Source of the DNA: Vibrio gallicus
GTDB taxonomy: Bacteria > Pseudomonadota > Gammaproteobacteria > Enterobacterales > Vibrionaceae
Assembly: GCF_024346875.1 (NCBI RefSeq)
Contig: NZ_AP024871.1
Coordinates: forward strand, 558,001-622,000
Reading direction: 5' to 3'
DNA length: 64,000 nt
The notes under the pieces were generated by a model. That model made no database searches, was not told the DNA's origin, and saw only the letters and a list, made by a program, of their open reading frames with translations. Numbering within the stretch: the first letter of the stretch is position 1; every line of letters starts with the position of its first letter. The translations under genes and the position numbers were made by a program. Below, piece by piece: positions 37,424 to 47,807 of this stretch.

Positions 37424-39997
37424 TTAGTTTGCTACAATATTCAGCAGCTTACCAGGTACATAGATAACCTTACGGATAGTCTTACCTTCGGTAAATTTCA
37501 CAACATGTTCATTGCTAAGGCCAAGTTCTTCAACCTGCTCTTTGCTCACATCCGCAGCAACAGTCAGTTTTGCACGAAGCTTACCATTAACTTGAACTAC
37601 GATGAGTTTCTCGTCTTCTACCAATGCTTTTTCATCGAAGCTTGGCCACTGAGCGTGATCAATATCTTCTAAGCCCATAGCGCTCCACATCTCAAAACAG
37701 ATGTGTGGAGTAATAGGGTACAGCATAACTACAACCGCTTTCACAGCTTCATCTAAAATAGCGCGGTCTTGTTCAGTTTCCTGCGGTGCTTTAGCGAGCT
37801 TGTTCATCAGTTCCATTATCGCTGCAATGGCAGTGTTAAAGGTTTGACGACGAGCGATATCATCCGATACTTTAGCAATAGTTTTGTGCACGTCACGACG
37901 CAGCGCTTTTTGATTTCCAGAAAGGGTCGCAGCGTCAACAGCAACACAAGCCCCTTTTGCAGAATGATCTTGTACCAGTTTCCATACACGTTTTAGGAAG
38001 CGGTTTGCACCTTCAACGCCAGATTCTTGCCACTCTAGAGTCATATCCGCAGGTGATGCGAACATCATGAATAGACGAACGGTGTCGGCACCGTATTTGT
38101 CTACCATCTCTTGCGGGTCAATACCGTTGTTCTTCGACTTAGACATCTTAATCATGCCTGAGTGCTCAACCGTGCGTTGCTGTGAATCTGTGGCAGAGAT
38201 TATTGCGCCTTTACCATCACGTTCAATCTTAACCTCAGTTGGGGTGATCCACTCTTTGGTGCCTTTTTCATTAGTGTGGTAGAAGGCGTCAGCCAATACC
38301 ATACCTTGACAAAGTAATTGCTTGAACGGTTCGTCAGACGTTACATAACCCGCATCACGTAGTAATTTGTGGAAGAAACGTGAGTATAATAGGTGCATAC
38401 ATGCGTGTTCGATACCGCCAACATATTGGTCTACAGGTAGCCAATAGTTTGCTTTTTCTGGATCTAGGATATCGTCTGCTTGCGGTGAGCAGTAGCGTGC
38501 ATAGTACCAAGAAGACTCCATAAAGGTGTCAAAGGTATCGGTTTCACGCAGAGCAGGTTCGCCATTAAAGGTGGTTTCAGCCCAAGACTTATCTGCCTTG
38601 ATAGGGCTCGTTACGCCATCCATTACCACATCTTCAGGAAGAATCACTGGCAGTTGGTCAGCTGGAACTGGGTGAACTTCACCGTCTTCAGTGGTCACCA
38701 TTGGGATTGGTGCGCCCCAGTAACGTTGACGAGATACACCCCAGTCGCGTAGACGGAAGTTTACTGTCTTCTTGCCTTTGCCTTCAGATTCGAGCTTAGC
38801 TGCAATGGCATCAAACGCTTGCTGGAATGCAAGACCGTCGAATTCACCTGAATCAAATAGCACACCTTTCTCAGTGTAAGCCGCTTCAGATACGTCTAGC
38901 TGTGAGCCGTCTTCAGGCTTGATCACAGGAATGATATCAATGCCGTATTTAGTTGCGAACTCATAGTCACGTTGGTCGTGCGCAGGTACAGCCATTACCG
39001 CACCAGTGCCGTAATCCATTAGTACAAAGTTAGCGACATAGACTGGTACTTCACGACCGTTTAATGGATGAATAGCAGTAAGGCCGGTAGCCATACCTTT
39101 TTTCTCCATTGTCGCTAATTCTGCTTCTGCTACTTTAGTGTTCTTGCACTCTTCGATGAAGGCTGCAAGCTCTGGATTATTTTGCGCCGCAATCGTTGCC
39201 AGAGGGTGACCTGCTGCAATACCTACATAAGTCACACCCATTAGGGTATCAGGGCGAGTGGTGTATACCTCAAGATCTGACTGACCATTAACTTCGAACT
39301 TAAGCTCGACGCCTTCTGAGCGACCGATCCAGTTACGTTGCATGGTTTTAACCATTTCTGGCCAACCATCTAGATTATCAAGGTCGTCTAGAAGCTCTTG
39401 AGCGTATTCAGTGATCTTAATAAACCACTGTGGGATCTCTTTTTGTTCTACTGGAGTATCACAGCGCCAGCAGCAACCGTCTTCTACCTGCTCATTGGCA
39501 AGTACAGTCATGTCGTTTGGACACCAGTTTACCGATGAGGTCTTCTTGTAAACTAGGCCTTTCTCATAAAGCTTAGTGAAGAACTCTTGTTCCCAGCGAT
39601 AATATTCTGGTGTACAGGTTGCAAATTCACGGTTCCAATCATAGCCAAAGCCCAGCAGCTTAAGCTGGTTCTTCATATACTCGATATTTTCATAGGTCCA
39701 AGGCGCTGGTGCAGTCTTATTCTTAACTGCAGCATTTTCAGCTGGTAGGCCAAACGCATCCCAACCAATCGGTTGCATTACGTTCTTGCCTTGCAAACGC
39801 TGGAAGCGAGAAATAACGTCACCAATGGTGTAGTTGCGTACGTGCCCCATATGCAGTCGGCCACTAGGGTACGGAAACATAGATAAACAGTAGAATTTTT
39901 CTTTATTTGGGTCTTCACTTACAACAAAGGTTTTATTGTTGTCCCAATGCTGTTGAACTTTTTGTTCAATATCTTGCGGGTTGTATTGTTCTTGCAT
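37424..39997 (-). CDS. leuS: Leucyl-tRNA synthetase
   Basis: Class I synthetase (857 aa). The HIGH motif is His49-Met50-Gly51-His52 and the KMSKS motif begins at about Lys617. The CP1 editing domain that hydrolyses mischarged tRNA lies at about 225-415, with [16 protein letters not shown] and [17 protein letters not shown] zinc-type insertion CCWRCDTPV lies near 175. The charged products include the amplified tRNA-Leu(UAG) genes at 49-51 kb. It is followed by lptE and holA. Confidence 0.98.
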   Translation of the reverse strand: MQEQYNPQDIEQKVQQHWDNNKTFVVSEDPNKEKFYCLSMFPYPSGRLHMGHVRNYTIGDVISRFQRLQGKNVMQPIGWDAFGLPAENAAVKNKTAPAPWTYENIEYMKNQLKLLGFGYDWNREFATCTPEYYRWEQEFFTKLYEKGLVYKKTSSVNWCPNDMTVLANEQVEDGCCWRCDTPVEQKEIPQWFIKITEYAQELLDDLDNLDGWPEMVKTMQRNWIGRSEGVELKFEVNGQSDLEVYTTRPDTLMGVTYVGIAAGHPLATIAAQNNPELAAFIEECKNTKVAEAELATMEKKGMATGLTAIHPLNGREVPVYVANFVLMDYGTGAVMAVPAHDQRDYEFATKYGIDIIPVIKPEDGSQLDVSEAAYTEKGVLFDSGEFDGLAFQQAFDAIAAKLESEGKGKKTVNFRLRDWGVSRQRYWGAPIPMVTTEDGEVHPVPADQLPVILPEDVVMDGVTSPIKADKSWAETTFNGEPALRETDTFDTFMESSWYYARYCSPQADDILDPEKANYWLPVDQYVGGIEHACMHLLYSRFFHKLLRDAGYVTSDEPFKQLLCQGMVLADAFYHTNEKGTKEWITPTEVKIERDGKGAIISATDSQQRTVEHSGMIKMSKSKNNGIDPQEMVDKYGADTVRLFMMFASPADMTLEWQESGVEGANRFLKRVWKLVQDHSAKGACVAVDAATLSGNQKALRRDVHKTIAKVSDDIARRQTFNTAIAAIMELMNKLAKAPQETEQDRAILDEAVKAVVVMLYPITPHICFEMWSAMGLEDIDHAQWPSFDEKALVEDEKLIVVQVNGKLRAKLTVAADVSKEQVEELGLSNEHVVKFTEGKTIRKVIYVPGKLLNIVAN

Positions 39998-40124
39998 CGA
40001 CGCTATCCATTTTCTTGGAAACTGTGAGAATGATTAAATCAGTTCACTTTAGATCAGCATAGAATACCTAAAGGAGTGAAAAGCAACAACTATAAACCGA
40101 CTTTATTCATAGGTAGGAGGGAAT

Positions 40125-40595
40125 ATGCCAAAACGTCAATCAGGATACGAAGAGCTACTGTCCAATGTGGTGGATACTTTAAAACAGAGTCCAGAAGAGA
40201 TAAATAATGTTATCGCCACCTCAGAAGAAGTGGTCCAAGCCGCTAATGACATGACTAAGGATGAAATTGCTCTGGTTTCAGCGTATGTAAAATCAGATCT
40301 GCAGGAGTTTGCTAGCTCATTTGAAAAGAGCAAATCAGGCCCATTTTATACCATGATCTCAAATACGATCTGGCAATCTTTACTGGATATTACCGATCGC
40401 TCAAAAGTGGAATGGGTTGAGTTTTTTCAAGACCTTGAGCACCAAGGCGTTTATAAGGCTGGTGAGATTATAGGGCTCGGTAGCTTGGTGTGTGAAAAGT
40501 GTGGGCATAAGACGCTTTATAATCACGCAACTGAAATCGTGCCTTGCTCGGCTTGTGGTCACGATGAATTTACACGCCAGTCATTAAAGCCTTAA
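40125..40595 (+). CDS. ybeL: YbeL family zinc-ribbon protein (DUF1451)
   Basis: Cytoplasmic protein (156 aa) of unknown function. The N-terminal two thirds is helical and acidic. The C-terminus is a zinc ribbon with CEKCGHKTLYNH and CSACGHDEF (two CxxC pairs). A strong AGGAGGGAAT ribosome-binding site precedes the ATG. It diverges from leuS, as in E. coli. Confidence 0.88.
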   Translation: MPKRQSGYEELLSNVVDTLKQSPEEINNVIATSEEVVQAANDMTKDEIALVSAYVKSDLQEFASSFEKSKSGPFYTMISNTIWQSLLDITDRSKVEWVEFFQDLEHQGVYKAGEIIGLGSLVCEKCGHKTLYNHATEIVPCSACGHDEFTRQSLKP

Positions 40596-40622
40596 GCTTA
40601 CTTTGCCCAGTGGTGCTTCATA

Positions 40623-40664
40623 CTATGGGCTATGGGCTATGGGCTATGGGCTATCGGCTATCGG
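40623..40664. repeat. Heptamer tandem repeat, six copies
   Basis: Four copies of CTATGGG are followed by two of CTATCGG, directly after ybeL. The seven-base period and single-base variant suggest slipped-strand expansion. It is non-coding. Confidence 0.9.
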
Positions 40665-40676
40665 CTGATGTTTAAC

Positions 40677-40707
40677 GCCTGAGTATGATGATTAATCATA
40701 CTCAGGC
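40677..40707. terminator. Strong stem-loop between ybeL and lnt
   Basis: A perfect 13-bp stem GCCTGAGTATGAT/ATCATACTCAGGC with a 5-base loop lies between convergent genes. There is no long T-run on either side, so it may act as an mRNA-end stabiliser as much as a terminator. Confidence 0.6.
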
Positions 40708-40723
40708 ACGAATTAACCGTGCG

Positions 40724-42256
40724 TTATGCAGAGGCTTTTTTTAATCTTACTCGTATTCGATAGGCACAAAATACGGCGATTATAAGGGCGACAAACCACT
40801 TCAACGGAGCATTTCCGAGTATAACAAACGGAGTTTTACCATTGGTCGGTATCACCTCTGTTTTCAGCACATCTTCAACAAACTGTGGCAGCTGGGCGAT
40901 GACTTTTCCTTGATAATCAGTGATAGCTGTTACGCCATTATTGGTTGAGCGAATAACGGGCATCCCAAACTCTAGCGCACGCATACGTGCGATTTCCATA
41001 TGTTGTAATGGACCTATAGAGTGACCAAACCATGCGTCATTTGATAAGGTCAAAATGTAATCGGTATTGTCGGTTACATTATCACGTAGCTGCTGGTTAA
41101 ATATGATTTCGTAGCATAGCGCTACAACCATATGCGCACCATTAGCCACAATATTATCCTGAATATAGGCACCACGGTCGAACGATGACATAGGTAAATT
41201 AAAGAAAGGTGCAAGAGGTCGCAACCACTTTTCTAGCGGTACAAACTCACCAAAAGGCAGTAAGTGATGTTTTTGATAGCGGTGCTGCGTTGCATAATTG
41301 TATGCGCCATGCGGATTGACACCTAACGTGGTTACACTATTGAAAAAATGGCCATCTTTTTGAGTAAGAACACCGGTAATAACCGCCGAGTCGTTATCAC
41401 GCGCTTGGAGATCAACCGTCTGCATGAACTTCGGCACCTCGCTCTCAAATGCGGGGATAGCGGCCTCTGGCCAGATAATAATATCCGCATCCCAGTTGTC
41501 CCGAGTATGGTCCATATATTTAAGTAGGGTTGGCCAACGATGGTTTGGTAACCACTTTAGCTCTTGCTGTACGTTACCTTGCACTAGAGCGAAGGTTTGA
41601 GCTCGACTTTTATCTGGGGTTACCCAAGTGGCTAGGTGCGTTAGCCAACCAATGGCAAATAGTGCGAGCGGCAGTATCGAAAAATGCCATTTTTTATGAC
41701 GGATAAGGTAAGCACTACTACTCGCGATGCCAATAATAAAGGCTGTAATAAGGTCAACACCACCAATGGGAGCTAAATGAGCAAGAGGGCCGTCTATTTG
41801 GCTATAACCTAGTAGTAACCATGGGAACCCGCTTAATGCCCAACCTCTTAACCAGTCACAGATAAGCCATAGTGCTGGCACTAGAATAGACGCGACTAGT
41901 AGATTTTGGTGTGCCTTCAGTTTGCTGCTTAAAGCGGCAAATAACAAGGAATAAAGGGATAGGTAGCCGACCAACAACGTCATCAAAATGAGGCTTGCTA
42001 TTTTAGGCATTCCGCCAAAGGTATCTATGCTGACATGTACCCAACTGATGCCAGTTGCAAACAGTCCTAATCCCCAGCAATACCCAATAAAGGCTGATCT
42101 TTTTGTGGATTGATTCTGTAGCAATATAATTAACAGCAGTGGGCTAATAATCGCAAACGGCCACATTGAAAATGGGGCGAAGGAAAGGGTGGTGCTTGCG
42201 CCAACAAAAGCGGCCGCAAGCGGCCGCGTTAGGCGATGAGTCATCAATGAATTCAT
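40724..42256 (-). CDS. lnt: Apolipoprotein N-acyltransferase
   Basis: Inner-membrane enzyme that adds the third acyl chain to lipoproteins such as the LolB, LptE, RlpA and MetQ products of this window. Membrane helices fill the first 210 residues, followed by a periplasmic nitrilase domain. The expected triad is Glu264 (IIWPEAAIP), Lys329 (RYQKHHLLPFGEF) and Cys381 (ALCYE). The ATG at 42256 (510 aa) fits the family; a GTG at 42277 overlapping corC would add 7 residues. Confidence 0.95.
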   Translation of the reverse strand: MNSLMTHRLTRPLAAAFVGASTTLSFAPFSMWPFAIISPLLLIILLQNQSTKRSAFIGYCWGLGLFATGISWVHVSIDTFGGMPKIASLILMTLLVGYLSLYSLLFAALSSKLKAHQNLLVASILVPALWLICDWLRGWALSGFPWLLLGYSQIDGPLAHLAPIGGVDLITAFIIGIASSSAYLIRHKKWHFSILPLALFAIGWLTHLATWVTPDKSRAQTFALVQGNVQQELKWLPNHRWPTLLKYMDHTRDNWDADIIIWPEAAIPAFESEVPKFMQTVDLQARDNDSAVITGVLTQKDGHFFNSVTTLGVNPHGAYNYATQHRYQKHHLLPFGEFVPLEKWLRPLAPFFNLPMSSFDRGAYIQDNIVANGAHMVVALCYEIIFNQQLRDNVTDNTDYILTLSNDAWFGHSIGPLQHMEIARMRALEFGMPVIRSTNNGVTAITDYQGKVIAQLPQFVEDVLKTEVIPTNGKTPFVILGNAPLKWFVALIIAVFCAYRIRVRLKKASA

Positions 42257-42269
42257 CTTATAGTTTCTA

Positions 42270-43166
42270 TTATTCACTCACATCTGTGACGGATACGGAC
42301 TCTGGAACCGTAACTTGTAGTTGTACGATACGGCGATTATCTGCTGAGGCTACCTTGAAGCTATAACCCTTGATGCTGATTATTTCTCCTCGACTAGGGA
42401 GGTGACCAAGGTTAGTCATAACTAAGCCGCCAACCGTATCTACCTCATCATCGCTAAAGTTGCTACCAAAGGTATCATTGAACTCTTCAATCGTCGCTAA
42501 GGCTTTAACGGCAAAGGTATGCTTGCTGAGCTGACGGATCTCTAGCTCTTCTTCATCATCAAACTCATCTTCAATCTCACCAACGATCTCTTCGAGGATA
42601 TCTTCGATAGTGATAAGCCCTGAGACACCTCCGAATTCATCCACTACGATCGCCATGTGATAACGCTCTTCACGGAATTCTTTAAGTAAGCGATCTACTC
42701 GCTTGCTTTCCGGAACAACAACCGCAGGACGGATAACTTCGCTAATTTTAAACTCTGGGCTACTTGAGCCTAGATAACGAATGAGATCCTTAGCCAGTAG
42801 AATGCCTTCTACGTGGTCTTTGTCTTCGCTAATCACAGGATAGCGGGAGTGCTGCGCATCATTGATTAGGTTTATAAGAGAATCTAGATCGTAATTACTT
42901 TCCACCGTTACCATATGGGAGCGTGGGATCATAATATCGCGAACGCGTTGTTCTGCTATTTCCATAACACCTTCGAGCATATCTCGTGTGTCATGGTCGA
43001 TTAGATCATTTTCTTCAGAATCTCTGATCACTTCTACCAAATCTTGACGGTCTTTAGGGTCTACCTGAAAGATATGTATCAAGCGTTCGAAGAAGGACTT
43101 TCTACTCGGACCTTCAGATTTTTCTTTTGAATTCTCTTTCGAGGATGAATTGTCTTCGCTGTTCAT
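42270..43166 (-). CDS. corC: CorC-type CBS-domain protein
   Basis: Cytoplasmic protein (298 aa) linked to Mg2+/Co2+ efflux with CorA in enterobacteria. It has two CBS domains (about 70-190, with [13 protein letters not shown] and [26 protein letters not shown]) and a C-terminal CorC/HlyC domain (about 205-285). Its place in ybeZ-ybeY-corC-lnt is conserved. Co-transcription with lnt is likely, as they are separated by 13 nt. Confidence 0.93.
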   Translation of the reverse strand: MNSEDNSSSKENSKEKSEGPSRKSFFERLIHIFQVDPKDRQDLVEVIRDSEENDLIDHDTRDMLEGVMEIAEQRVRDIMIPRSHMVTVESNYDLDSLINLINDAQHSRYPVISEDKDHVEGILLAKDLIRYLGSSSPEFKISEVIRPAVVVPESKRVDRLLKEFREERYHMAIVVDEFGGVSGLITIEDILEEIVGEIEDEFDDEEELEIRQLSKHTFAVKALATIEEFNDTFGSNFSDDEVDTVGGLVMTNLGHLPSRGEIISIKGYSFKVASADNRRIVQLQVTVPESVSVTDVSE

Positions 43167-43222
43167 TGCTTCTCAACAGTTAGCGCTACCAAATGTGTGG
43201 TAGCTCACGGGAGTAACGAAGG

Positions 43223-43687
43223 TTACTCTTTTTCTGCAATATATGGGTCTTCAAAGCCCATACCTTGCATTATTTCAGTTTCAAGGCTTTCCATTTCTTC
43301 AGCCTCATCATCTTCAATATGATCGTAGCCTAAAAGATGGAGCGAGCCATGAACGACCATATGTGCCCAATGGGCAATCAATGGTTTTTGTTGCTCTTTT
43401 GCTTCATCTTCAACCACTTGCTTACAAATGACAAGGTCTCCAAGTAAATTTATTTCCATTCCCGGTGGGGCTTCAAATGGAAATGATAATACATTGGTCG
43501 GCTTGTCTTTTCCTCGATAGTCGAGGTTAAGTTGATGACTTTCTTGTTGGTCAACAATACGGATAGTGAGTTCCGCATCAGGTTGAAAAAGAGGAATAGT
43601 TTTCTCTAACCAGCCCTGAAAATCTTGTTCGCTCGGAAGTTGTTCGCCAGTTTCGGTTGCTAGTTGTAAGTCAAGATAGATAGCCAT
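43223..43687 (-). CDS. ybeY: Endoribonuclease YbeY
   Basis: Zinc-dependent RNase (154 aa) for 16S rRNA 3'-end maturation and ribosome quality control. The metal site is H113-GSLH117-LLGYDH123, the three conserved histidines. The [15 protein letters not shown] motif is present. Its ATG directly follows the ybeZ stop codon without spacing. Confidence 0.97.
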   Translation of the reverse strand: MAIYLDLQLATETGEQLPSEQDFQGWLEKTIPLFQPDAELTIRIVDQQESHQLNLDYRGKDKPTNVLSFPFEAPPGMEINLLGDLVICKQVVEDEAKEQQKPLIAHWAHMVVHGSLHLLGYDHIEDDEAEEMESLETEIMQGMGFEDPYIAEKE

Positions 43688-44794
43688 TTATTTGCTCACT
43701 AATTGAGATTGAAGTTGAGTTTGAATCGCAGCTTGAGCGACTAGTTTCTCTTCGCGTTCTTCACGTTCTTTGCGAAGGCGCTTCTCAAGTGCTTTTTTCT
43801 CTTTCTGGTCTTCAAGCTCCCACTTTTCATAGGCGTTGACCACGCGTGCGACCACTGGGTGGCGAACAACATCATCAGAGATAAAGAAGTTAAAGCTGAT
43901 GTCATCTACCTCTGATAGCACCTCTATAGCATGACGCAAACCAGATTTAGCCCCACGAGGCAGGTCAATCTGGGTGACATCACCTGTAATGACTGCTCGG
44001 GAATTGAAGCCGATACGAGTCAGGAACATCTTCATCTGTTCAATAGTGGTGTTCTGGCTTTCATCGAGAATAATAAAGGCATCATTAAGTGTTCGACCGC
44101 GCATGTAAGCAAGAGGGGCAACCTCTATTACGTTACGCTCTATGAGCTTTTCTACGCGCTCAAAGCCAAGCATTTCAAATAGTGCATCATAAAGGGGTCT
44201 TAGGTACGGATCGACTTTTTGACTTAGATCCCCAGGTAAGAACCCGAGTTTTTCACCCGCTTCTACTGCTGGGCGAGTTAACAGAATACGGCGAATCTCT
44301 TGTCGCTCAAGTGCGTCAACGGCAGCGGCAACGGCCAAATAGGTTTTACCTGTACCTGCAGGCCCTATGCCATAGGTAATATCATGGGTAACCATGTTAA
44401 CCAAATAATCGGCTTGGTTTGGGGTGCGGGGTTTGATGACCCCTTTTTTGGTCTTAATAAAGACCTCTTTACCATGGGAAAATTCAGTCTCTGCTGCTTG
44501 TTCTAAAACGCCACTCTCTTTTATTTCGAGATGAATTTGGTCGGGCTCTATATCGGGAATATTGCCACGAATAGGCGCTGTTTGAACGTAAATGCGTTTT
44601 AAAATATCGAGTGCTGCAGAAGCGGTATGTGGTTGCCCAACAATGGAGAAAAAGTTACCACGGTAGTTGATTTCTACCCCAAGGCGACGCTCTAAGTGTT
44701 TGATATTGTCGTCGAATGGCCCGCACAGACTGGAAAGGCGGTGATTATCTGCCGGCTCTAGATCTATCTCTAGCGTGATTATTTTAGTGCTCAA
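43688..44794 (-). CDS. ybeZ: PhoH-family ATPase YbeZ
   Basis: PhoH-like ATPase (368 aa), a functional partner of YbeY. Walker A is GPAGTGKT (about 144-151), and Walker B is near AFIILDESQNTT. Upstream lies an N-terminal KH-like segment, and the C-terminus is a charged Lys/Glu-rich helix (about 325-355). The start is TTG at 44794, supported by GAGG five bases upstream. Confidence 0.94.
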   Translation of the reverse strand: MSTKIITLEIDLEPADNHRLSSLCGPFDDNIKHLERRLGVEINYRGNFFSIVGQPHTASAALDILKRIYVQTAPIRGNIPDIEPDQIHLEIKESGVLEQAAETEFSHGKEVFIKTKKGVIKPRTPNQADYLVNMVTHDITYGIGPAGTGKTYLAVAAAVDALERQEIRRILLTRPAVEAGEKLGFLPGDLSQKVDPYLRPLYDALFEMLGFERVEKLIERNVIEVAPLAYMRGRTLNDAFIILDESQNTTIEQMKMFLTRIGFNSRAVITGDVTQIDLPRGAKSGLRHAIEVLSEVDDISFNFFISDDVVRHPVVARVVNAYEKWELEDQKEKKALEKRLRKEREEREEKLVAQAAIQTQLQSQLVSK

Positions 44795-44868
44795 TGGTGC
44801 CTCGCATCGTTATTAGTAAACAAGCTCTTAGGCTTAAACCTAACATAAACAGTCCCTTAAAGGGAATT

Positions 44869-44923
44869 TAGGGCCTGCTGATATTTCGATGATACGATTC
44901 ATGCGAAATCTCAACAGACCCTA
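44869..44923. repeat. Imperfect 20-bp inverted repeat between miaB and ybeZ
   Basis: The arms at 44869-44888 and 44904-44923 match at about 17 of 20 positions, starting TAGGG and ending CCCTA, around a 15-nt loop. A smaller palindrome TCCCTT-A-AAGGGA lies beside it (44853-44865). There is no T-tract. It could be a miniature mobile or REP-like element, or an mRNA-processing structure. Confidence 0.5.
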
Positions 44924-44948
44924 ATTATAGTCTGAATTATGTTGCAAT

Positions 44949-46373
44949 TTAAGGTGTAAAGGTGACTACACCGAGTTCATCTTCTTTGCGTGTTTTCGCC
45001 ATCATCTCAGATGGTGAAGTACTAATACGCAATCCCATCTCAGCTTCGGTACGAATCAATTCGCCGCGCAGTGAGTTAGAGAATACGTCAGTGATTTTTA
45101 CATCGACAAATTGACCAATTAAGTCTGCGCTACCGATAAAGTTAACTACACGGTTATTCTCAGTACGGCCACGAAGCTCCATAAGGTCTTTCTTCGATGG
45201 GCCTTCAACTAGAATTCGTTGGGTTGTTTCTAGCATTTGACGTGAGAAGCGCATCGCTTGTGAGTTTACTTGCTGCTGTAACTCATACAGACGTTCTTTC
45301 TTAGTTTGCTCTGGCGTATCACAAGGATAATCAGCCGCTGGCGTTCCTGGGCGAGGTGAGAATACAAAACTAAAGCTCATGTCAAAATCAACATCACGAA
45401 TCAGTTTCATTGTATCTTGGAAGTCTTGGTCTGATTCACCAGGGAAGCCGACAATGAAATCAGAGCTGATATTAATATCAGGGCGCGCTTTACGCAGTTT
45501 ACGAATAATTGATTTATATTCGATTGCAGTATGAGGGCGCTTCATCATAGTTAGAACTCGGTCCGAACCACTTTGCACAGGCAAATGTAGGAAACTAACC
45601 AATTCAGGGGTGTCTTCATAGACAGCAATGATATCGTCGGTAAACTCAAGTGGGTGGCTGGTGGTAAAGCGAATACGGTCAATGCCATCGATAGAGGCAA
45701 CTAAACGCAGTAGCTCTGCAAACGAGCAGATATCACCATCGTAGGTGAGGCCACGGTATGCGTTTACGTTTTGGCCTAGAAGGTTAACCTCACGTACACC
45801 TTGCTCTGCAAGTTGAGCTATCTCATACAACACGTCATCCATCGGGCGACTTACTTCTTCACCGCGGGTATAAGGGACAACACAGTAGGTGCAGTATTTA
45901 GAACAGCCTTCCATGATAGAAACAAAAGCAGTTGCGCCTTCAGCTCGTGGTTCTGGAAGGTTATCGAATTTCTCAATTTCAGGGAATGAGATATCCATTA
46001 CCGGCGCATCGTTGCTTTGTGATCTTTTGATCATCTCTGGCAAACGGTGCAGGGTTTGTGGACCAAAGATAACGTCCACATAAGGTGCACGTTGGCGAAT
46101 ATGGTCACCTTCTTGGGTTGCTACGCAACCGCCTACACCAATAACCAAGCCTGGTTTTTTGTCTTTTAGGGTCTTCCAACGACCAAGCTGGTGGAATACT
46201 TTCTCTTGTGCTTTCTCACGAATAGAGCAGGTATTCAGTAGCAGTACATCAGCCTCTTTTGGCTCTTCTGTCAGCTCATATCCATTGGCGGCATTAAGCA
46301 GGTCTGCCATCTTTGATGAATCGTATTCGTTCATCTGGCAACCCCAGGTTTTGATCAGAAGTTTTTTAGTCAT
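44949..46373 (-). CDS. miaB: tRNA-2-methylthio-N6-dimethylallyladenosine synthase MiaB
   Basis: Radical SAM methylthiotransferase (474 aa) that modifies i6A37 in tRNAs reading UNN codons. The N-terminal UPF0004 domain has cluster ligands Cys12, Cys49 and Cys83. The radical SAM cluster has Cys157, Cys161 and Cys164 (CSKYCTYC). A C-terminal TRAM domain (about 378-445) follows. It is divergent from ubiF, as in E. coli. Confidence 0.98.
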   Translation of the reverse strand: MTKKLLIKTWGCQMNEYDSSKMADLLNAANGYELTEEPKEADVLLLNTCSIREKAQEKVFHQLGRWKTLKDKKPGLVIGVGGCVATQEGDHIRQRAPYVDVIFGPQTLHRLPEMIKRSQSNDAPVMDISFPEIEKFDNLPEPRAEGATAFVSIMEGCSKYCTYCVVPYTRGEEVSRPMDDVLYEIAQLAEQGVREVNLLGQNVNAYRGLTYDGDICSFAELLRLVASIDGIDRIRFTTSHPLEFTDDIIAVYEDTPELVSFLHLPVQSGSDRVLTMMKRPHTAIEYKSIIRKLRKARPDINISSDFIVGFPGESDQDFQDTMKLIRDVDFDMSFSFVFSPRPGTPAADYPCDTPEQTKKERLYELQQQVNSQAMRFSRQMLETTQRILVEGPSKKDLMELRGRTENNRVVNFIGSADLIGQFVDVKITDVFSNSLRGELIRTEAEMGLRISTSPSEMMAKTRKEDELGVVTFTP

Positions 46374-46591
46374 TACGTCTACACTCGTGTTTTATTCATA
46401 TCACAATCGAATGAGCTGATTGCTCAGTATTTCACCAATGCCTAGCATGGCAAGCCGCGTATTGTACTCTCAAATTAAAGCTATGACTAGGGGGCAACTA
46501 GGCGGGATAAATGCGTGTTAAAGCAGGCATTGATAAACCATTTTAAGTACAATCAGTTATATGATGATGTAAAGGGTTTAAAAGTCGAAAA

Positions 46592-47749
46592 ATGACAGTA
46601 GATCGATTTGATATAGCCGTGATTGGCGGTGGCATGATTGGAGCGGCGACAGCTCTTGGGCTTGCAAAACAAGGCAAGACGGTGGCTGTAGTTGAAGGAG
46701 TTGAACCTAAGGCTTTCAGTGCAGATCAAGAGATGGATATACGCATCTCAGCGATATCCCGAGCTTCCGTTGAGCTACTAACGTCGCTGCAAGTATGGAC
46801 TGATATTGAATCAATGCGCATACACCCATATTCGGTACTAGAAACTTGGGAGTTAGAAGGGTTCAATACCCGCTTTGATGCCAAAGACCTTAAACTGGAT
46901 AATATGGGGTATATGGTTGAAAACCGAATACTTCAACTAGGACTATGGAAGCAGTTACAACAGCACTCTAATATTAGGCTGTTTTGTCCAGACCGAATCC
47001 AATCCCTGATTCAGAGTGAAAATAAAGCTCAGATAAATTTAGATTCAGGTATCTCACTGGAATGTCATCTACTAGTTGGTGCGGATGGTGCAAACTCAAA
47101 GGTGCGTCAATTGAGTCAGATTGGGGTAACCGCATGGGATTACAGACAGCATTGTATGTTAATCAATGTTGAAACCGATAGTAGTGAACAGGACACCACA
47201 TGGCAGTGGTTTACACCACATGGCCCACGCTCTTTTTTACCCCTCGGCAATGGTCAAGCGTGTCTGGTATGGTATGACTCTCCACAAGCAATCCAAGCAC
47301 TCTCCCAATTAGATGAAGCTCAATTGCAGGCTAAAATCATACGCTCATTTCCAAAGCGAGTAGGGCAGGTAAAGGTTCTAAAATCAGCCTCATTTCCCTT
47401 AAAGCGTCGTCATGCACAAACCTATTACAAGTCAAATGTGGTATTAGTCGGTGATGCTGCGCACACGATAAACCCTCTTGCTGGACAAGGCGTTAATCTA
47501 GGCTTTAAGGATGTAGCGGGTCTGCTTAAGGTTTTAGATACCAATACGATATCTCAGACACAACTGGCGGAGTATCAGAAACAGAGGGTAGCGGATAACT
47601 TGATTATGCAAGGGGCCATGGATGCCTTCTATCTCGGATTTGGTAACGATATATTGCCGCTAAAAATGGCGCGTAATATTGGTCTTAAACTGGCTAATAA
47701 TGCCGGTGCTATAAAACAACAAGCGCTAAAATACGCATTGGGACTGTGA
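46592..47749 (+). CDS. ubiF: 2-octaprenyl-3-methyl-6-methoxy-1,4-benzoquinol hydroxylase (UbiF type)
   Basis: FAD-dependent monooxygenase (385 aa) of the UbiH/VisC family in ubiquinone synthesis. It has an N-terminal dinucleotide-binding motif IGGGMIGAATALGLAKQG, the DG motif VGADGANSKVRQ in the middle, and the GD motif VGDAAHTINPLAGQGVNLGFKD near residue 290. Assignment to UbiF rather than UbiH or UbiI rests on sequence similarity and synteny next to miaB and the tRNA operon. It would supply ubiquinone to Na+-NQR. Confidence 0.87.
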   Translation: MTVDRFDIAVIGGGMIGAATALGLAKQGKTVAVVEGVEPKAFSADQEMDIRISAISRASVELLTSLQVWTDIESMRIHPYSVLETWELEGFNTRFDAKDLKLDNMGYMVENRILQLGLWKQLQQHSNIRLFCPDRIQSLIQSENKAQINLDSGISLECHLLVGADGANSKVRQLSQIGVTAWDYRQHCMLINVETDSSEQDTTWQWFTPHGPRSFLPLGNGQACLVWYDSPQAIQALSQLDEAQLQAKIIRSFPKRVGQVKVLKSASFPLKRRHAQTYYKSNVVLVGDAAHTINPLAGQGVNLGFKDVAGLLKVLDTNTISQTQLAEYQKQRVADNLIMQGAMDAFYLGFGNDILPLKMARNIGLKLANNAGAIKQQALKYALGL

Positions 47750-47772
47750 GATAATTGTCGGTAAATTTAATG

Positions 47773-47800
47773 AAAAGGCTCACCTCGGTGGGCCTTTTTC
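47773..47800. terminator. Terminator between ubiF and the lactonase-like gene
   Basis: AAAAGGCTCACC/GGTGGGCCTTTTT (one G-T pair) with a short loop, between convergent genes. Confidence 0.8.
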
Positions 47801-47807
47801 ATACTTG

